Below, piece after piece: positions 26,263 to 35,600 of a DNA stretch of 64,000 nt. The position numbers and the translations under genes were made by a program. This DNA is from CAZHHH01 sp052400685. GTDB lineage: Bacteria > Bacteroidota > Bacteroidia > Bacteroidales > Marinilabiliaceae. Each line of letters begins with the position of its first letter. Position 1 is the stretch's first letter. The stretch lies in assembly GCA_052400685.1 (NCBI GenBank), contig JBQTGJ010000020.1, one strand, 5' to 3'. The notes under the pieces are model-generated. The model ran no database searches and was not told where the DNA came from. It saw only the letters and a list, made by a program, of their open reading frames with translations.

Positions 26263-26434
26263 GCATTTTATCTAATCCACCTGGATATGACGGCATACTA
26301 TCACAAATGAAATAGACAGTATCATTAATCGTTTTTTCTTTAATTAACAATTCTGGAAATACAATTTTAGAATATTTAGCAGTCCATAAAGTATCACCTT
26401 GTGTGTCTGTTACTGAAAAGTCACCTATTTTCTC
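26263..26434 (-). pseudogene. TonB C-terminal-like protein, 5' part (truncated at both sides)
   Basis: Minus-strand frame reads IGDFSVTDTQGDTLWTAKYS, then KTINDTVYFICDSMPSYPGG, then LDKM, where the IS21 element begins. The (S/M)PxYPGG motif is the hallmark preceding TonB-C domains in Bacteroidota, and the C-terminal part lies at 23361-23638. The 5' side stops abruptly at about 26434, where an istB relic on the other strand starts, so the original start is lost. Confidence 0.6.
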
Positions 26435-26437
26435 AAG

Positions 26438-26540
26438 CGGTGCTGCACTGGTTGATCGGCTGACTCATAAAGCACACCTTGTAAATATGAATGGAGAATC
26501 GTATCGTTTGAAAGAAACCAAAGAAATGAATAATAAATGA
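26438..26540 (+). pseudogene. istB 3' relic of a second IS21-family element
   Basis: The frame ALVDRLTHKAHLVNMNGESY, then RLKETKEMNNK and stop, matches the end of IstB proteins but differs from the intact IstB nearby. Only about 34 codons remain. It marks an older IS21 insertion that truncated the TonB-like gene. Confidence 0.65.
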
Positions 26541-26569
26541 AAAATAATTATCAAAAAATCAGCATCCCA

Positions 26570-26614
26570 GTCTTCACAAGATTGGGGTACCCCAATCTTG
26601 TGAAGACTCTTTTT
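26570..26614 (+). terminator. perfect 38-base palindrome with T-run (rho-independent terminator)
   Basis: Positions 26570-26607 are a perfect inverted repeat (arms of 19 bases, meeting in GGTACC), followed by CTTTTTT (26608-26614). It lies 30 bases after the istB relic on the plus strand. A palindrome this exact without a loop is unusual, since no spacer separates the arms. Confidence 0.7.
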
Positions 26615-26679
26615 TATTTAATCTAAATGGTATACTTTTGGATTGAAACTCTGGTATACTTTTCAATTGAAATAAACAT

Positions 26680-26935
26680 ATCTACGGGTGGCGACTCAAA
26701 TTTGCCGGACTTCACAGGCCTTGAATTTGAACTTTATATTTTAAACACTTGGTTGATGGACAGGCTCTATTTACATGAGCGGCCTTTTCAAGGCGAAATT
26801 TCTGATTCGGGATGGGATTCCAGGGCGTTGCCGTTGGGCTGAAGTTATTTGCACTTTAAGTGCGGTGAGTGGCAAAAGTATGATTTTACGAATACAGGAA
26901 GTGATTACCTAAAAATGTCTGGGCAAAAAATATCC
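26680..26935 (+). repeat. left flanking repeat of the cytoskeletal operon (R1 right half + R3)
   Basis: R1 right half (ACGGGTGGCGACTC, then CACAGGCCTTGAATTTGA and TTGATGGACAGGC) followed by R3. The block 26708-26893 matches 40247-40432 at 184 of 186 positions in the same orientation; the differences are A/G at about 26731 and G/T in CAAGGCG. Other copies of R1 and R3 in the window are clearly more diverged. The remaining stretch to 27144 is unassigned AT-rich DNA. Confidence 0.75.
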
Positions 26936-27144
26936 CAAAAAACTCAGACGTGTTATTTAGAATGAAATCAAACAACAAATCATAAAACTGATCACCATAT
27001 TAAAAATAAAATATATCAAGGCTTCTGCAAAACATGGCTGATTTGTGTCTAATCTGGTTGCATTTCTGAGATTAGATCTCTTGATAAGAGTTTGTCAGAT
27101 TCAAGATTTAACTTTAACAACGTTTAGAACAGCTTTCGCCCATT

Positions 27145-27921
27145 TTAAAGAAACCTGTAAAGCTTTAAGTATTTTATGTTTACCGCAAAATTTAAATTTG
27201 CTTCACCCAAACCTGATGTTGTTATACCAATAACTTCACCCATCATATTTAATAATGGTCCACCGCTACTTCCATGAGTTATCTCAGTCGTTGTTTGAAT
27301 TAAACTATTATTCTCTCGAAAAGCTGAAACGATTCCTTTCGACAGTGTACTTTGCAATCCTCTTGGGTTTCCAATAGCAAATACATCATCTCCAATTTCA
27401 GGAATTTGCGAAACGACAGGAATAGGATTTAAAATATTGTAGCTACCTATATTAACCCGAAAGATGATATAATCATTCTCTTCACTTTTTTCTAATACTT
27501 CTTTCACCTTGAATTGCTTACCATCAAGAGTCTCAATTATTTCTAACCCTTGTGAAGTTCCCTCAAATACGTGATAATTACTAACGGCTAATCCATTCTT
27601 AGACACAAAAAACCCAGAGCCTTGAAATTCATTATTTCCATCAGATGTATATACTAGGAATACAGATTTTTTGTATTTATTATAAAGTTCATTTAGAGGT
27701 AAAACCTGCCTGACAGTATTTTCTATCACACGAGTTTCAGTATTTTGGTGTCGTTGTCGGTCTGTTGTATTTGATGAATAGTTTGTTGTAGAACTTGCTT
27801 TTTGATGACTACGTCTTCCAGACGGAGAACAACCAGAACAACCACTTAACGAATGTAGAGTAATAATAAAAAGTAAACCCATCAGAATATTACCTACAAC
27901 TTGATATGTCCTATTCTTCAT
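27145..27921 (-). CDS. trypsin-like (S1C) serine protease lipoprotein, gene 10 of the operon
   Basis: 258 residues. The N-terminal lipoprotein signal ends at Cys28 (SLSGC), then comes a Ser/Thr/Gln-rich linker (30-70) and a trypsin-fold domain. The catalytic triad is visible: His117 in SNYHVF, Asp150 in ENDYIIF and Ser219 in GSSGGP. It ends soon after NFAVNIKYLK, so there is no PDZ domain. It should act on the periplasmic face or the surface, tethered by lipid. Its start overlaps the preceding MotB/OmpA-like gene by 11 bases, so it belongs to the ten-gene operon, where it is the only recognisable degradative enzyme. A maturation, sensing or effector role is inference. Confidence 0.87.
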   Translation of the reverse strand: MKNRTYQVVGNILMGLLFIITLHSLSGCSGCSPSGRRSHQKASSTTNYSSNTTDRQRHQNTETRVIENTVRQVLPLNELYNKYKKSVFLVYTSDGNNEFQGSGFFVSKNGLAVSNYHVFEGTSQGLEIIETLDGKQFKVKEVLEKSEENDYIIFRVNIGSYNILNPIPVVSQIPEIGDDVFAIGNPRGLQSTLSKGIVSAFRENNSLIQTTTEITHGSSGGPLLNMMGEVIGITTSGLGEANLNFAVNIKYLKLYRFL

Positions 27922-28531
27922 TATTATGAATTTTGCCCATTTTAGGTATTATGTGAATAAGGAATTGTTGGTTTTTATATTCATCTTTCCCAGAATATTC
28001 CCTGATTCCTTCGGTACCACTACCAGAAATTTGAATTTCACAATCTATCGCATTAAAGATTATACCATTTGATTTCCAAAAGCGATAAAGAGACAAAGCC
28101 CTTTCATAGCTAAGTTCGTAATTGCGTGAATAATTATCTTTCGATGCCATACCTTCAATTACAACAAGATACTTAATATCAAATTTCTCAAAATTCTGCT
28201 GATTTTTAAGCTCAGTTATTAAATTCGAAATAGAATTACCCACTTTAATTAAATATTTATAATATTTGGGGTTGATGTAAGAACTGCCACTCTGAAATTG
28301 AATTTGCTTATTTAATTTGAAGCGTTTGTATTCTGGTTGGTATTCAAAATACTCTTCTGGCAATTTTTGAACGGCAATATGTAATTCTTGAATTTTTACT
28401 AGTTGTTCCTTAATATCCTCGATGTTGTACTTTAAATACCCAATTGTAACGACAAATAGCACAAGCATCACAAAAAACAGACTTGTCATCAAATCAGAAT
28501 AACTTATCCAAAAAATATTATCCTTTTTCAT
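27911..28531 (-). CDS. MotB/ZorB-like OmpA-domain protein 2, gene 9
   Basis: 206 residues: a short cytoplasmic N-terminus, one TM helix (about residues 14-34), a helical linker and a periplasmic OmpA-like domain (about 100-200). The TM segment reads YSDLMTSLFFVMLVLFVV. Asp13 sits where the proton-binding Asp of MotB lies (YADFMTAMM-type motif). The OmpA domain keeps NYELSYERALSLYRFW (the usual N-LS-RA motif); the late NRR is replaced by NQQ. It should pair with the MotA-like subunit as an ion-driven stator and anchor to peptidoglycan. Its first 30 codons are almost identical in DNA to those of the gene before it, with which it overlaps by one base. Confidence 0.82.
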   Translation of the reverse strand: MKKDNIFWISYSDLMTSLFFVMLVLFVVTIGYLKYNIEDIKEQLVKIQELHIAVQKLPEEYFEYQPEYKRFKLNKQIQFQSGSSYINPKYYKYLIKVGNSISNLITELKNQQNFEKFDIKYLVVIEGMASKDNYSRNYELSYERALSLYRFWKSNGIIFNAIDCEIQISGSGTEGIREYSGKDEYKNQQFLIHIIPKMGKIHNNEE

Positions 28532-29250
28532 TAATTCGATCTATTTTGGACTTTCGGAATAATTTGAATAGAAAATCGTTTGTTATTTTCTTCTAAATTA
28601 TCTCTGCATAGGCCATTAAAGCCACTACCACAAAGCATTATTTCAGTATTGTATTTCCGCAGATCGATGTTGTTTTTGTTCCATAAATCATACACGGCTA
28701 ATGCTCGCTCGAAGCTCTTTTTATAACCATATTTATTGTCAACACTATAAGATCTATCATAAGTATTTGCCATATTTCCTTCAATGACTAATAAATATGA
28801 TAATTCAGGAGTTTTCATATATAGATCTTTCAGAAAATCCTCTATTTCATAGCCAATATTTATAGTAGTACTTACAAACTTTCTTTTTATAACCGACTTA
28901 TTAGGTTCAAAAATTTCTTGTCCAAGTAGATCTTTAACTAGGTACTTTTTACAATTAGGAAGGTAAATAAACTTACCGCTTTCTTCTAGAGGTTTAAATT
29001 GTTCTTCAATTTTCAGTAATTTATCTTGTTGTTTTACTGTAATAATTAATTTTTCATTGGCGGTTTTAAGTTCTGTTATAAGTGTTTCTGTTTCCTGCTC
29101 TTTTTCTCTCAACTGCGTAATTAATTCTTCATTGTTAAACATTTGGTTTTTTAAATAACCTATTGTAACGACAAATAGCACAAGCATCACAAAAAACAGA
29201 CTTGTCATCAAGTCAGAATAACTTATCCAAAAAATATTATCCTTTTTCAT
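28531..29250 (-). CDS. MotB/ZorB-like OmpA-domain protein 1, gene 8
   Basis: 239 residues with the same N-terminal 34 residues as the next protein (Asp13 in YSDLMTSL), then a longer coiled linker (about 38-85) and a periplasmic OmpA-like domain. In that domain KSFERALAVYDLWNK replaces the LS-RA helix and KRFSIQIIPK the final strand. The periplasmic parts of the two paralogues differ strongly in sequence, so the pair may form a heteromer, each binding a different wall or envelope partner (inference). Its start overlaps the stop of the membrane-protein gene by one base. Confidence 0.82.
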   Translation of the reverse strand: MKKDNIFWISYSDLMTSLFFVMLVLFVVTIGYLKNQMFNNEELITQLREKEQETETLITELKTANEKLIITVKQQDKLLKIEEQFKPLEESGKFIYLPNCKKYLVKDLLGQEIFEPNKSVIKRKFVSTTINIGYEIEDFLKDLYMKTPELSYLLVIEGNMANTYDRSYSVDNKYGYKKSFERALAVYDLWNKNNIDLRKYNTEIMLCGSGFNGLCRDNLEENNKRFSIQIIPKVQNRSN

Positions 29251-29729
29251 TAATTCGACTTTAGTTCATAAATCCAGTATAAAAGAATTAGTCCAAGGTT
29301 AATTAGAATTAGTAAAAGGCCTAATAAAAAAAGGACAATTGAGGAAGGAGAAATGAAAAAGAAATAAATCAATGAAAAAATTACTAATTCGGTTATCAAT
29401 TCAATTTTATTGCCAATTTGTTGTGAAAGCTGCAGGTAGCAGCAGATAGTGTACAATATAACCCATACTACAGCTATAATACTTAGTAAAATTGTACACA
29501 TCTTTCCTATTACTTTTACAACAAGAGGTAATGCAACATCTGAATAAAATAATGAAAAAAGATTCGGGAGTTTAAAAAAGTCAAAGGAAGAACCACTTTC
29601 TTCAAATAAAGGATTAAAAACCGCCCCATACGTCATTAATGAAAACCCAAGCAAAAGTATTGGGATCAAGGCAATAATTAACAAGGTTTTTTCCCAACCT
29701 TGTAATGTTTTGATAAGATTCAAACGCAT
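29250..29729 (-). CDS. hypothetical four-TM membrane protein, gene 7
   Basis: 159 residues with four hydrophobic segments (about 14-36, 64-94, 108-126, 128-152) and very few charged residues outside them. I recognise no family. It lies one base after the MotA-like stator gene and overlaps the first MotB-like gene by one base. It is therefore likely a stable part of the same membrane complex. The C-terminus (YWIYELKSN) is probably cytoplasmic. No catalytic motif is visible. Confidence 0.7.
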   Translation of the reverse strand: MRLNLIKTLQGWEKTLLIIALIPILLLGFSLMTYGAVFNPLFEESGSSFDFFKLPNLFSLFYSDVALPLVVKVIGKMCTILLSIIAVVWVILYTICCYLQLSQQIGNKIELITELVIFSLIYFFFISPSSIVLFLLGLLLILINLGLILLYWIYELKSN

Positions 29730-29730
29730 A

Positions 29731-31263
29731 TTAAAATATTTTCTTTATTACTTTAACAAGGCTAACAGAGCCATCTGACCCTTTAGAAATCACGTGTTTG
29801 GAGAAACTTCCATTTGTAGGTACTTTGCTGTTTCGTGACTGACGATTTCTTAAACCAGCCTCAATAGAACTCAATTTGTCCAACAACGATTGATTTTGCT
29901 GCATATTTTTAATGGAACTATTAATATCTTTCATCAGTTCCAAATTGTCAAGTTGGTTAAACTTTGGAATTGAATCAGAATAAGCATCTTTAAATGATTC
30001 AATATATTGAGAGGTAATATTATTCAGATTCCCTTCAATGTGTTTATAAATACTTTCCAGTTTTTCCTCGTGACTACCGGCACTTTTATACAGGTTACTG
30101 ATCATTTCTTCGGTTCTGTTTTTTAAAGCATTAATAGATTCTTCAAAGTGCGATTCTACGATTCCAACAGATTTCAAGGCGGCATTTCCTGAATTTTCAA
30201 TTTTATCAAAATGGGCAGAAAGAAATCTTGTTAATTGCCTTGATTCAACGAGAGTGTCATCAATACCGTTTATAACTTTATTAACATCTGATGTACGGTT
30301 GGCAAATTCCAGCAGTTGAGAAGTTATTCGCTCCATATTGGCTATGTAAGCAGAAAACTTGTTGAGAGATTCCATATTGTTTTCCAACTTCTCAAAGAGT
30401 TCTAAATTCCATTTTGAAACTTTTAGAACTTCCATATTGTCAACTTTTTCGATTACATCTTTTTGTAATTCAAGATTTTCACCTGTTTGATTCGCAGCTG
30501 TTAACACATTGTCCGAAATATTAGTTGCAACTCTCGCAAACCTGTCTAAGCTTGCTTTTAAGCCAGAGACTCCTGTATCTTCGGCCTTTATCAACTCAGG
30601 AAGAAGCTTGGCTTGCATATAAGTTAACTGCTCATTTTTATCTTTCTGCACAATGCGTCTGGCTTTTTTATAGGAAAAAGAAGAAAGATATGTTGTACAA
30701 GCTAACCCCGACAAACTACCGAGCATTGCAATTTTAACACCACCGATTAAATCATTAACCCCTAAAGAAAATCCATCTCCATTTAATTCAGGCATTGAGA
30801 ATAAACCGAAAATAATACCAATCATTGTTGCCGCAAGGCCTAAATAAAGAGGAAGTGTTACTGATTGCGATATCTCGTCGTCTTTAACAGCTATTTCTCT
30901 GTCAACAATATCTTTTATAATGCTAAAATTAACTGCAGCACCATAATTATTAATGAGATAAGTATTTATTGCTTTCTTGATTTGAGAAATAACTTCATTT
31001 CTTCCTTCGGTATCAATCAAGGACAATTTTACGATGTCATCATCTGCAATTTCAGAAAAGGATTCTTCATATTGAACATCGGTTGAATCAAAATCAACAG
31101 CCCCAATTTTTTCTTTCTCAACAAAACCAGTTCTTAGAAATAGCTTAAATGAAAAGATGTTTTTTAATTTAGAGATATTCAAATGCACCTTGTAGGTGTG
31201 AAGTAATTGATATATAATAACTCCAACAATTATTGCTATTTCTATTTTATGCCAAAGATTCAT
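29731..31263 (-). CDS. MotA/ZorA-like stator subunit with long coiled-coil tail, gene 6
   Basis: 510 residues. TM1 at about 7-25, then a cytoplasmic region, and two TM helices at about 136-157 and 174-196 carrying the MotA/TolQ/ExbB pattern: LPLYLGLAATMIGIIFGLF and GGVKIAMLGSLSGLACTTYL. The Thr145 and Thr190-Thr191 positions fit pore residues. Residues 230-440 are almost wholly helical and heptad-rich, forming a long cytoplasmic tail. This architecture is that of ZorA in Zorya anti-phage systems, where a MotA-like pentamer carries a long intracellular tail and works with ZorB. No ZorC, ZorD or ZorE partner is present here. Gap to the upstream gene is one base. Confidence 0.82.
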   Translation of the reverse strand: MNLWHKIEIAIIVGVIIYQLLHTYKVHLNISKLKNIFSFKLFLRTGFVEKEKIGAVDFDSTDVQYEESFSEIADDDIVKLSLIDTEGRNEVISQIKKAINTYLINNYGAAVNFSIIKDIVDREIAVKDDEISQSVTLPLYLGLAATMIGIIFGLFSMPELNGDGFSLGVNDLIGGVKIAMLGSLSGLACTTYLSSFSYKKARRIVQKDKNEQLTYMQAKLLPELIKAEDTGVSGLKASLDRFARVATNISDNVLTAANQTGENLELQKDVIEKVDNMEVLKVSKWNLELFEKLENNMESLNKFSAYIANMERITSQLLEFANRTSDVNKVINGIDDTLVESRQLTRFLSAHFDKIENSGNAALKSVGIVESHFEESINALKNRTEEMISNLYKSAGSHEEKLESIYKHIEGNLNNITSQYIESFKDAYSDSIPKFNQLDNLELMKDINSSIKNMQQNQSLLDKLSSIEAGLRNRQSRNSKVPTNGSFSKHVISKGSDGSVSLVKVIKKIF

Positions 31264-31264
31264 A

Positions 31265-32641
31265 TTAGTAGAGTTTTATCTTAATTTTATTTTCAGTGTC
31301 AATCATCCAACGATCATTTAAACGAGTCACTTTGCCGCTATGAATTAGTCCGATTTTTGTGGCAGTAGATGAATTTGTAATGTTTTCGATATCGCAAACA
31401 GGCTTTAAGTAGGATTCTAAGCGGTTAATTGCCCTTTGGTCTCTATCGCCCGACAAATAAAACAGTTCCCCTTTGGTTGAAGATTCTTTAAATTCAATCT
31501 TGAAATATTTTTTCCCATCATTTGAAATCTCACCATTTGAAATTAGAAAGCTGCCATCACTTTCGGGCATTGAAAAATAAATCTTTTTTATTTGTTTTGT
31601 TGGCTGGTCTAGAGCGCTTTCTGATAGGGCATTATATGTATCTGCTTTACCCTCATCCTTCGAAATAAATTTTTGTTCAACCCTTTTTTTTAAATCAGCG
31701 TTTTCTTCCGAAAGTTCTTTCGTTTTCTTTTCTAAGGATGATATTTTTTTTCGTAGATCGTCAATACCGCTACCTCTGTTGGTATTAGCTAATTGACATT
31801 CCTTTTTATACTTGCTTTTTTGTTTTTGTAAGCAAAATACAACTCTTAAATATCCAAATAAGAATCGTTTATTATTTCCCGCTTGTGAATAATCATTGTA
31901 TTTCCGTTCATCTTCTTCATTGACAATCGACTTAATCTTGTTTTTGGTAATTAAAAAAATAAAAAGCCCTCCAATCATAAGCCCTGTAATGAAAACACCT
32001 CCGTATAAAAAAATTGTATTACTAAGAATCTGATTTGTATTTCTTTTTTGGGTTAATTTTGGTTGTAGGTCTTTTTTAGGTATTTTATCTTCGATCTTAA
32101 CAGATTCCGATTTATTTTCAATTAATTTTTTTGCTTCTTGATGAAATGCAGAAAGAGATTGATTATACTTAAGAACTATCTCCTTTGTTTTTTCGTTCCA
32201 ATAGTCATGATTATTGTTGCGACCTGGAATTACAGTTACTAAATCATTACTACCTGGTTTTGTACATCTAAAAAAAGACTCATTCAAAGGTATTTTACTC
32301 TCAAAATTCTTTTTCAGAGGGACGAAAAGTTTCTTTCTGGTTCCACTCCAGTAATTCTCATTTAAGAACTTTGAAATTTGAGTGAAAGTTGGTAGTGTTT
32401 CTTTTAAATCAATATCTTGAATAAAAGCTTCGAAGTATTTGTCTTTACCAACTATTTCATTTTTTGCAGCTGATTCGCCCACAGTAGTGATATAATCTTG
32501 CATATATGCATAGGTCGCTTCAATTACACCTCTCTTAGCCCAATAATTATATGCTTCTGTTGAATCTTTGAACAGGCTTTGTGCAAATGAACCTTGCACA
32601 AAGCCTGTTAATATGATAAAAAATATTAGTCTTTTATTCAT
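31265..32641 (-). CDS. exported, membrane-anchored coiled-coil protein, gene 5
   Basis: 458 residues. Signal peptide 1-20 (ending GSFAQ), a periplasmic domain (21-200), one TM helix (about 207-231), then a cytoplasmic part with a coiled coil (about 293-325) and a beta-rich C-terminal domain (about 350-458; motifs FSMPESDGSFLISNG, SGDRDQRAINRLESYLKPVC, RWMIDTENKIKIKLY). I recognise no family for either soluble domain. The topology would let it carry information between the periplasm and the cytoplasmic NTPases. It overlaps the Hsp70/actin-like gene by 8 bases. Two Cys at 270 and 282 flank the start of the coiled coil. Confidence 0.75.
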   Translation of the reverse strand: MNKRLIFFIILTGFVQGSFAQSLFKDSTEAYNYWAKRGVIEATYAYMQDYITTVGESAAKNEIVGKDKYFEAFIQDIDLKETLPTFTQISKFLNENYWSGTRKKLFVPLKKNFESKIPLNESFFRCTKPGSNDLVTVIPGRNNNHDYWNEKTKEIVLKYNQSLSAFHQEAKKLIENKSESVKIEDKIPKKDLQPKLTQKRNTNQILSNTIFLYGGVFITGLMIGGLFIFLITKNKIKSIVNEEDERKYNDYSQAGNNKRFLFGYLRVVFCLQKQKSKYKKECQLANTNRGSGIDDLRKKISSLEKKTKELSEENADLKKRVEQKFISKDEGKADTYNALSESALDQPTKQIKKIYFSMPESDGSFLISNGEISNDGKKYFKIEFKESSTKGELFYLSGDRDQRAINRLESYLKPVCDIENITNSSTATKIGLIHSGKVTRLNDRWMIDTENKIKIKLY

Positions 32642-35600
32642 CGTCCGTTTTCTTTTCAGCGAGTGCGTAAGACAATTTATTTAGTATTCCTATTAAAGGA
32701 TAAAAGAACAAAGTTTCTTCTATTTTAGAGTCTGGCTTTTTGTAGTATGCTTGTATTCCCCTTACAAGAAAATCATTTATTCCTGATTCTCTTTCTTGTT
32801 GAAAAATTGAATAGGCATCAGTCTCTATAATGTATTTTGACTCTATATTAATGGTTTGAATATACTCATCTAAGATTGAATAAAAATCTTTGATGGTTTC
32901 TTCAATTTGTAATTTGTGTGTGTCATTCAATTCTCCATATTTTGGAATGTTTTGGACATCCACTTCTCTATCAAACACTTTTCCCCAGCTATCATCCTGA
33001 GTACCACCAATCCAGAATTTAATTGGTGATTCTTTTATGCTGTCGTCAAGATTAGCTTTTAATGCTCCTTTACAAGTAACTTCTTTAGGAATAGATGACA
33101 GTTTTATTTGTAGTTTTTCTCTTGATTTTTCGCTGTAAACACTTTCAAAAATGTATTGAAACAAATTTGAAATATTTTTCAAATTTGAGGATGCATCAAT
33201 AATTGATGCTGATTTAGACGCTGTACCACTTAATAAGACATGTTTAGGAATACCAATACCTGATTTTTTAAGCAGGTTCGCAGAATAGTAAGCGATCGCT
33301 CCATAAAACACGAATATTGAAAGTTTCAACCTATTATTCTTTTGCAGTAACCTTGTATAGCTAAATTCATTTGACTCATCTTTTTCCAGTGCAAAAAGGA
33401 AACTACTAAAATCGGAGGAGTTTTTTCTGGTGTTTAATATATTGTCTAAAATTCCTTTTAATTGTCCAAATTCATTTTTATCAGTGCTTTTAATCGCATC
33501 TAAAGCTGCATCTTTAAATGTCTTAACAAAGCCATTTCTATCCGAGTTGTTCTTAAATTCATCGGAAGGATACCCATCTCCAAAAATAGCATTGCCGGCA
33601 AACTTAAAAGAAGAGATCAGTTTTGCTTTTTTATCATCTTCATCAAACACCGCAATATCAGATGAACCACCACCAATGTCAATTGATAAGCTTAAACCAG
33701 CTACAGAGGATTTGTAATATAAATAAGGAGCAATACTCTCAGGTATGCTTTTTATTCCGGTATCCGAATTTTGTTTAAACGCCCTTTGATAAACATTCTT
33801 CCAGAGTCTGGAAAACACTTCCAGTTCTCCTTCATCCATACTTACCGGATAAAACCAGGTAATTGTTGAATTTGCAGGGCTACCACCTAATTGAAGTGTT
33901 TTGTAAAATGCAATTGTCGTTAAAAATTCTAAATACGATTCAACTTTCTTTTCATCAATTGTATTTGCATAATTGCTCCATTTTAACTGAGTGTTTAGTT
34001 CAAGGTAGTTTGGCACACTTCGTTTTTCAAGTAGCAAATAATTATTAACCTGTCTGATAATATCTACTTTGTTATTAAAATCAACGTCTTTATTATGAAC
34101 AAGGGCAGACCTTAGAGGAAACCTTAATCCGTTACCATTTGAAAACACAAATGGTAAAATTTCTTGCTCAAAAGTATTCTCATTTTCAATATACACCGGG
34201 TCAATACCACTTGCGTTTCTGTTAATTAGTGATTGCCAAAGAGGTTTAGTTGGTGTGTTGTCAAGAGAAATTGAATCATTATCTCCAAGTTTGTATTCAA
34301 TATGGGTATTTGTTGTACCGAAATCAATCGCAAAATTTACTTTGGATGTTCCTTTGGCTGTATTCATTATTGGTATAACAAACCCAGTTTTTGAGTTTAC
34401 AGAAATACCAAATGCCTCAGGCTGATTTTCTACTTTAAAATATTTACTGACTAATTCACCTCCACCTCCGGGATTTCTCGTAATTGCAGAATTAGTCAAT
34501 TGTTGCTCACCATTTTTAAATGTGGTTAAACTTATTTTATTTGATTCATCTAAACTGTAATCAAGTAAGCCGATGATATGTGTTAATTCGAAATCATTTG
34601 ATTTTAAAAATGGAAAAATAGCTAAATGCACATCTAATTTCTCAATATTTTTGTCAGCTGTAGAATATTGCCTCTTAAATATAATTTCGCCCCCTTTAAC
34701 CGGTATTTTAAGCTCAGCATCCACATTTCCACCAGCGCGTTCTTTTAGGCTTAAATATTGATTCGCTTTTTCTGCCTTAAAATATTTAAAAAATGTTGAT
34801 GATAAAGGCAAAAGGTGTTTTTTTGAACCGCACGTAATAAACTTTGAATCGTCAATTGGGTATGGCAATTCAATAATTTTATCTTCAAAAAAATTGCCAA
34901 TTGTCAACCAATAATACGGGTCATTTTGTATCGGTAATTTTGATTTATTTGGTACATCTGTGTTTTTATAGACAATCTGTGTTTTTTCATCCCACAAGAT
35001 ACCTTTAGTTGTATATGTCCATTTCTTTGAAAATGGATATTGGGGTAAAATAAGAGGCTTAACTTCATTGTACAAAAAATCAGACTTGATAACAAAATCA
35101 CTTTCAGTAGAGATGCTCCCTGTATCAGTTTCCTGAACGCCAAGTTTTATATTCAACACTTCACAAATATCATTTTCATTCTCTAATACTGTGCAAGCTT
35201 TGTATTCTGTCAGATGGCTAGCTTCTATATCTGTAATTTTCCGATTTAAGTCTCCACTCAAATGTTCTTTTACCTTTTCCAGATACTCGTAAACTTCGGG
35301 GAAATAATGAGCAAATTTAGGCTGTTTAGCTAAGGTGTAAAAGTATTCAATAAAAGACGATTCTCTTTCTGACAAAGGCGCATACTCGTTATCAAAAAGT
35401 TTGTCTTGCCCTATGCGAATATCCAACTTACTTGTTACTTTTCTTACGTCAGGAGAAGCGAAAAACAAGGTGGCAGGAGAAGTGCCGCCAATAATGTTGT
35501 TCGTTTCTTTATTCAGAATAAAATACAATCTATTTGTTTTCTCAAAATTGTATAATACTTCATTACCTATTTCGTCCTCTTCTACACTATCCTGATTCCA

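Larger units (their letters stand above)
23633..26268 (+). mobile_element. IS21-family insertion sequence with 6-bp target duplication
   Basis: Element at about 23639-26262 carrying istA and istB, flanked by direct repeats GCATTT (23633-23638 and 26263-26268). The ends carry related inverted sequences (CCACCCAAAAAACGGTTTA at left; GTGGAAAAAACGGTTAA read inward at right), repeated internally as AAACGGAGCAT and AAAACGG blocks, as in the multiple terminal repeats of IS21. Both genes are intact, so it is potentially active. Confidence 0.8.
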
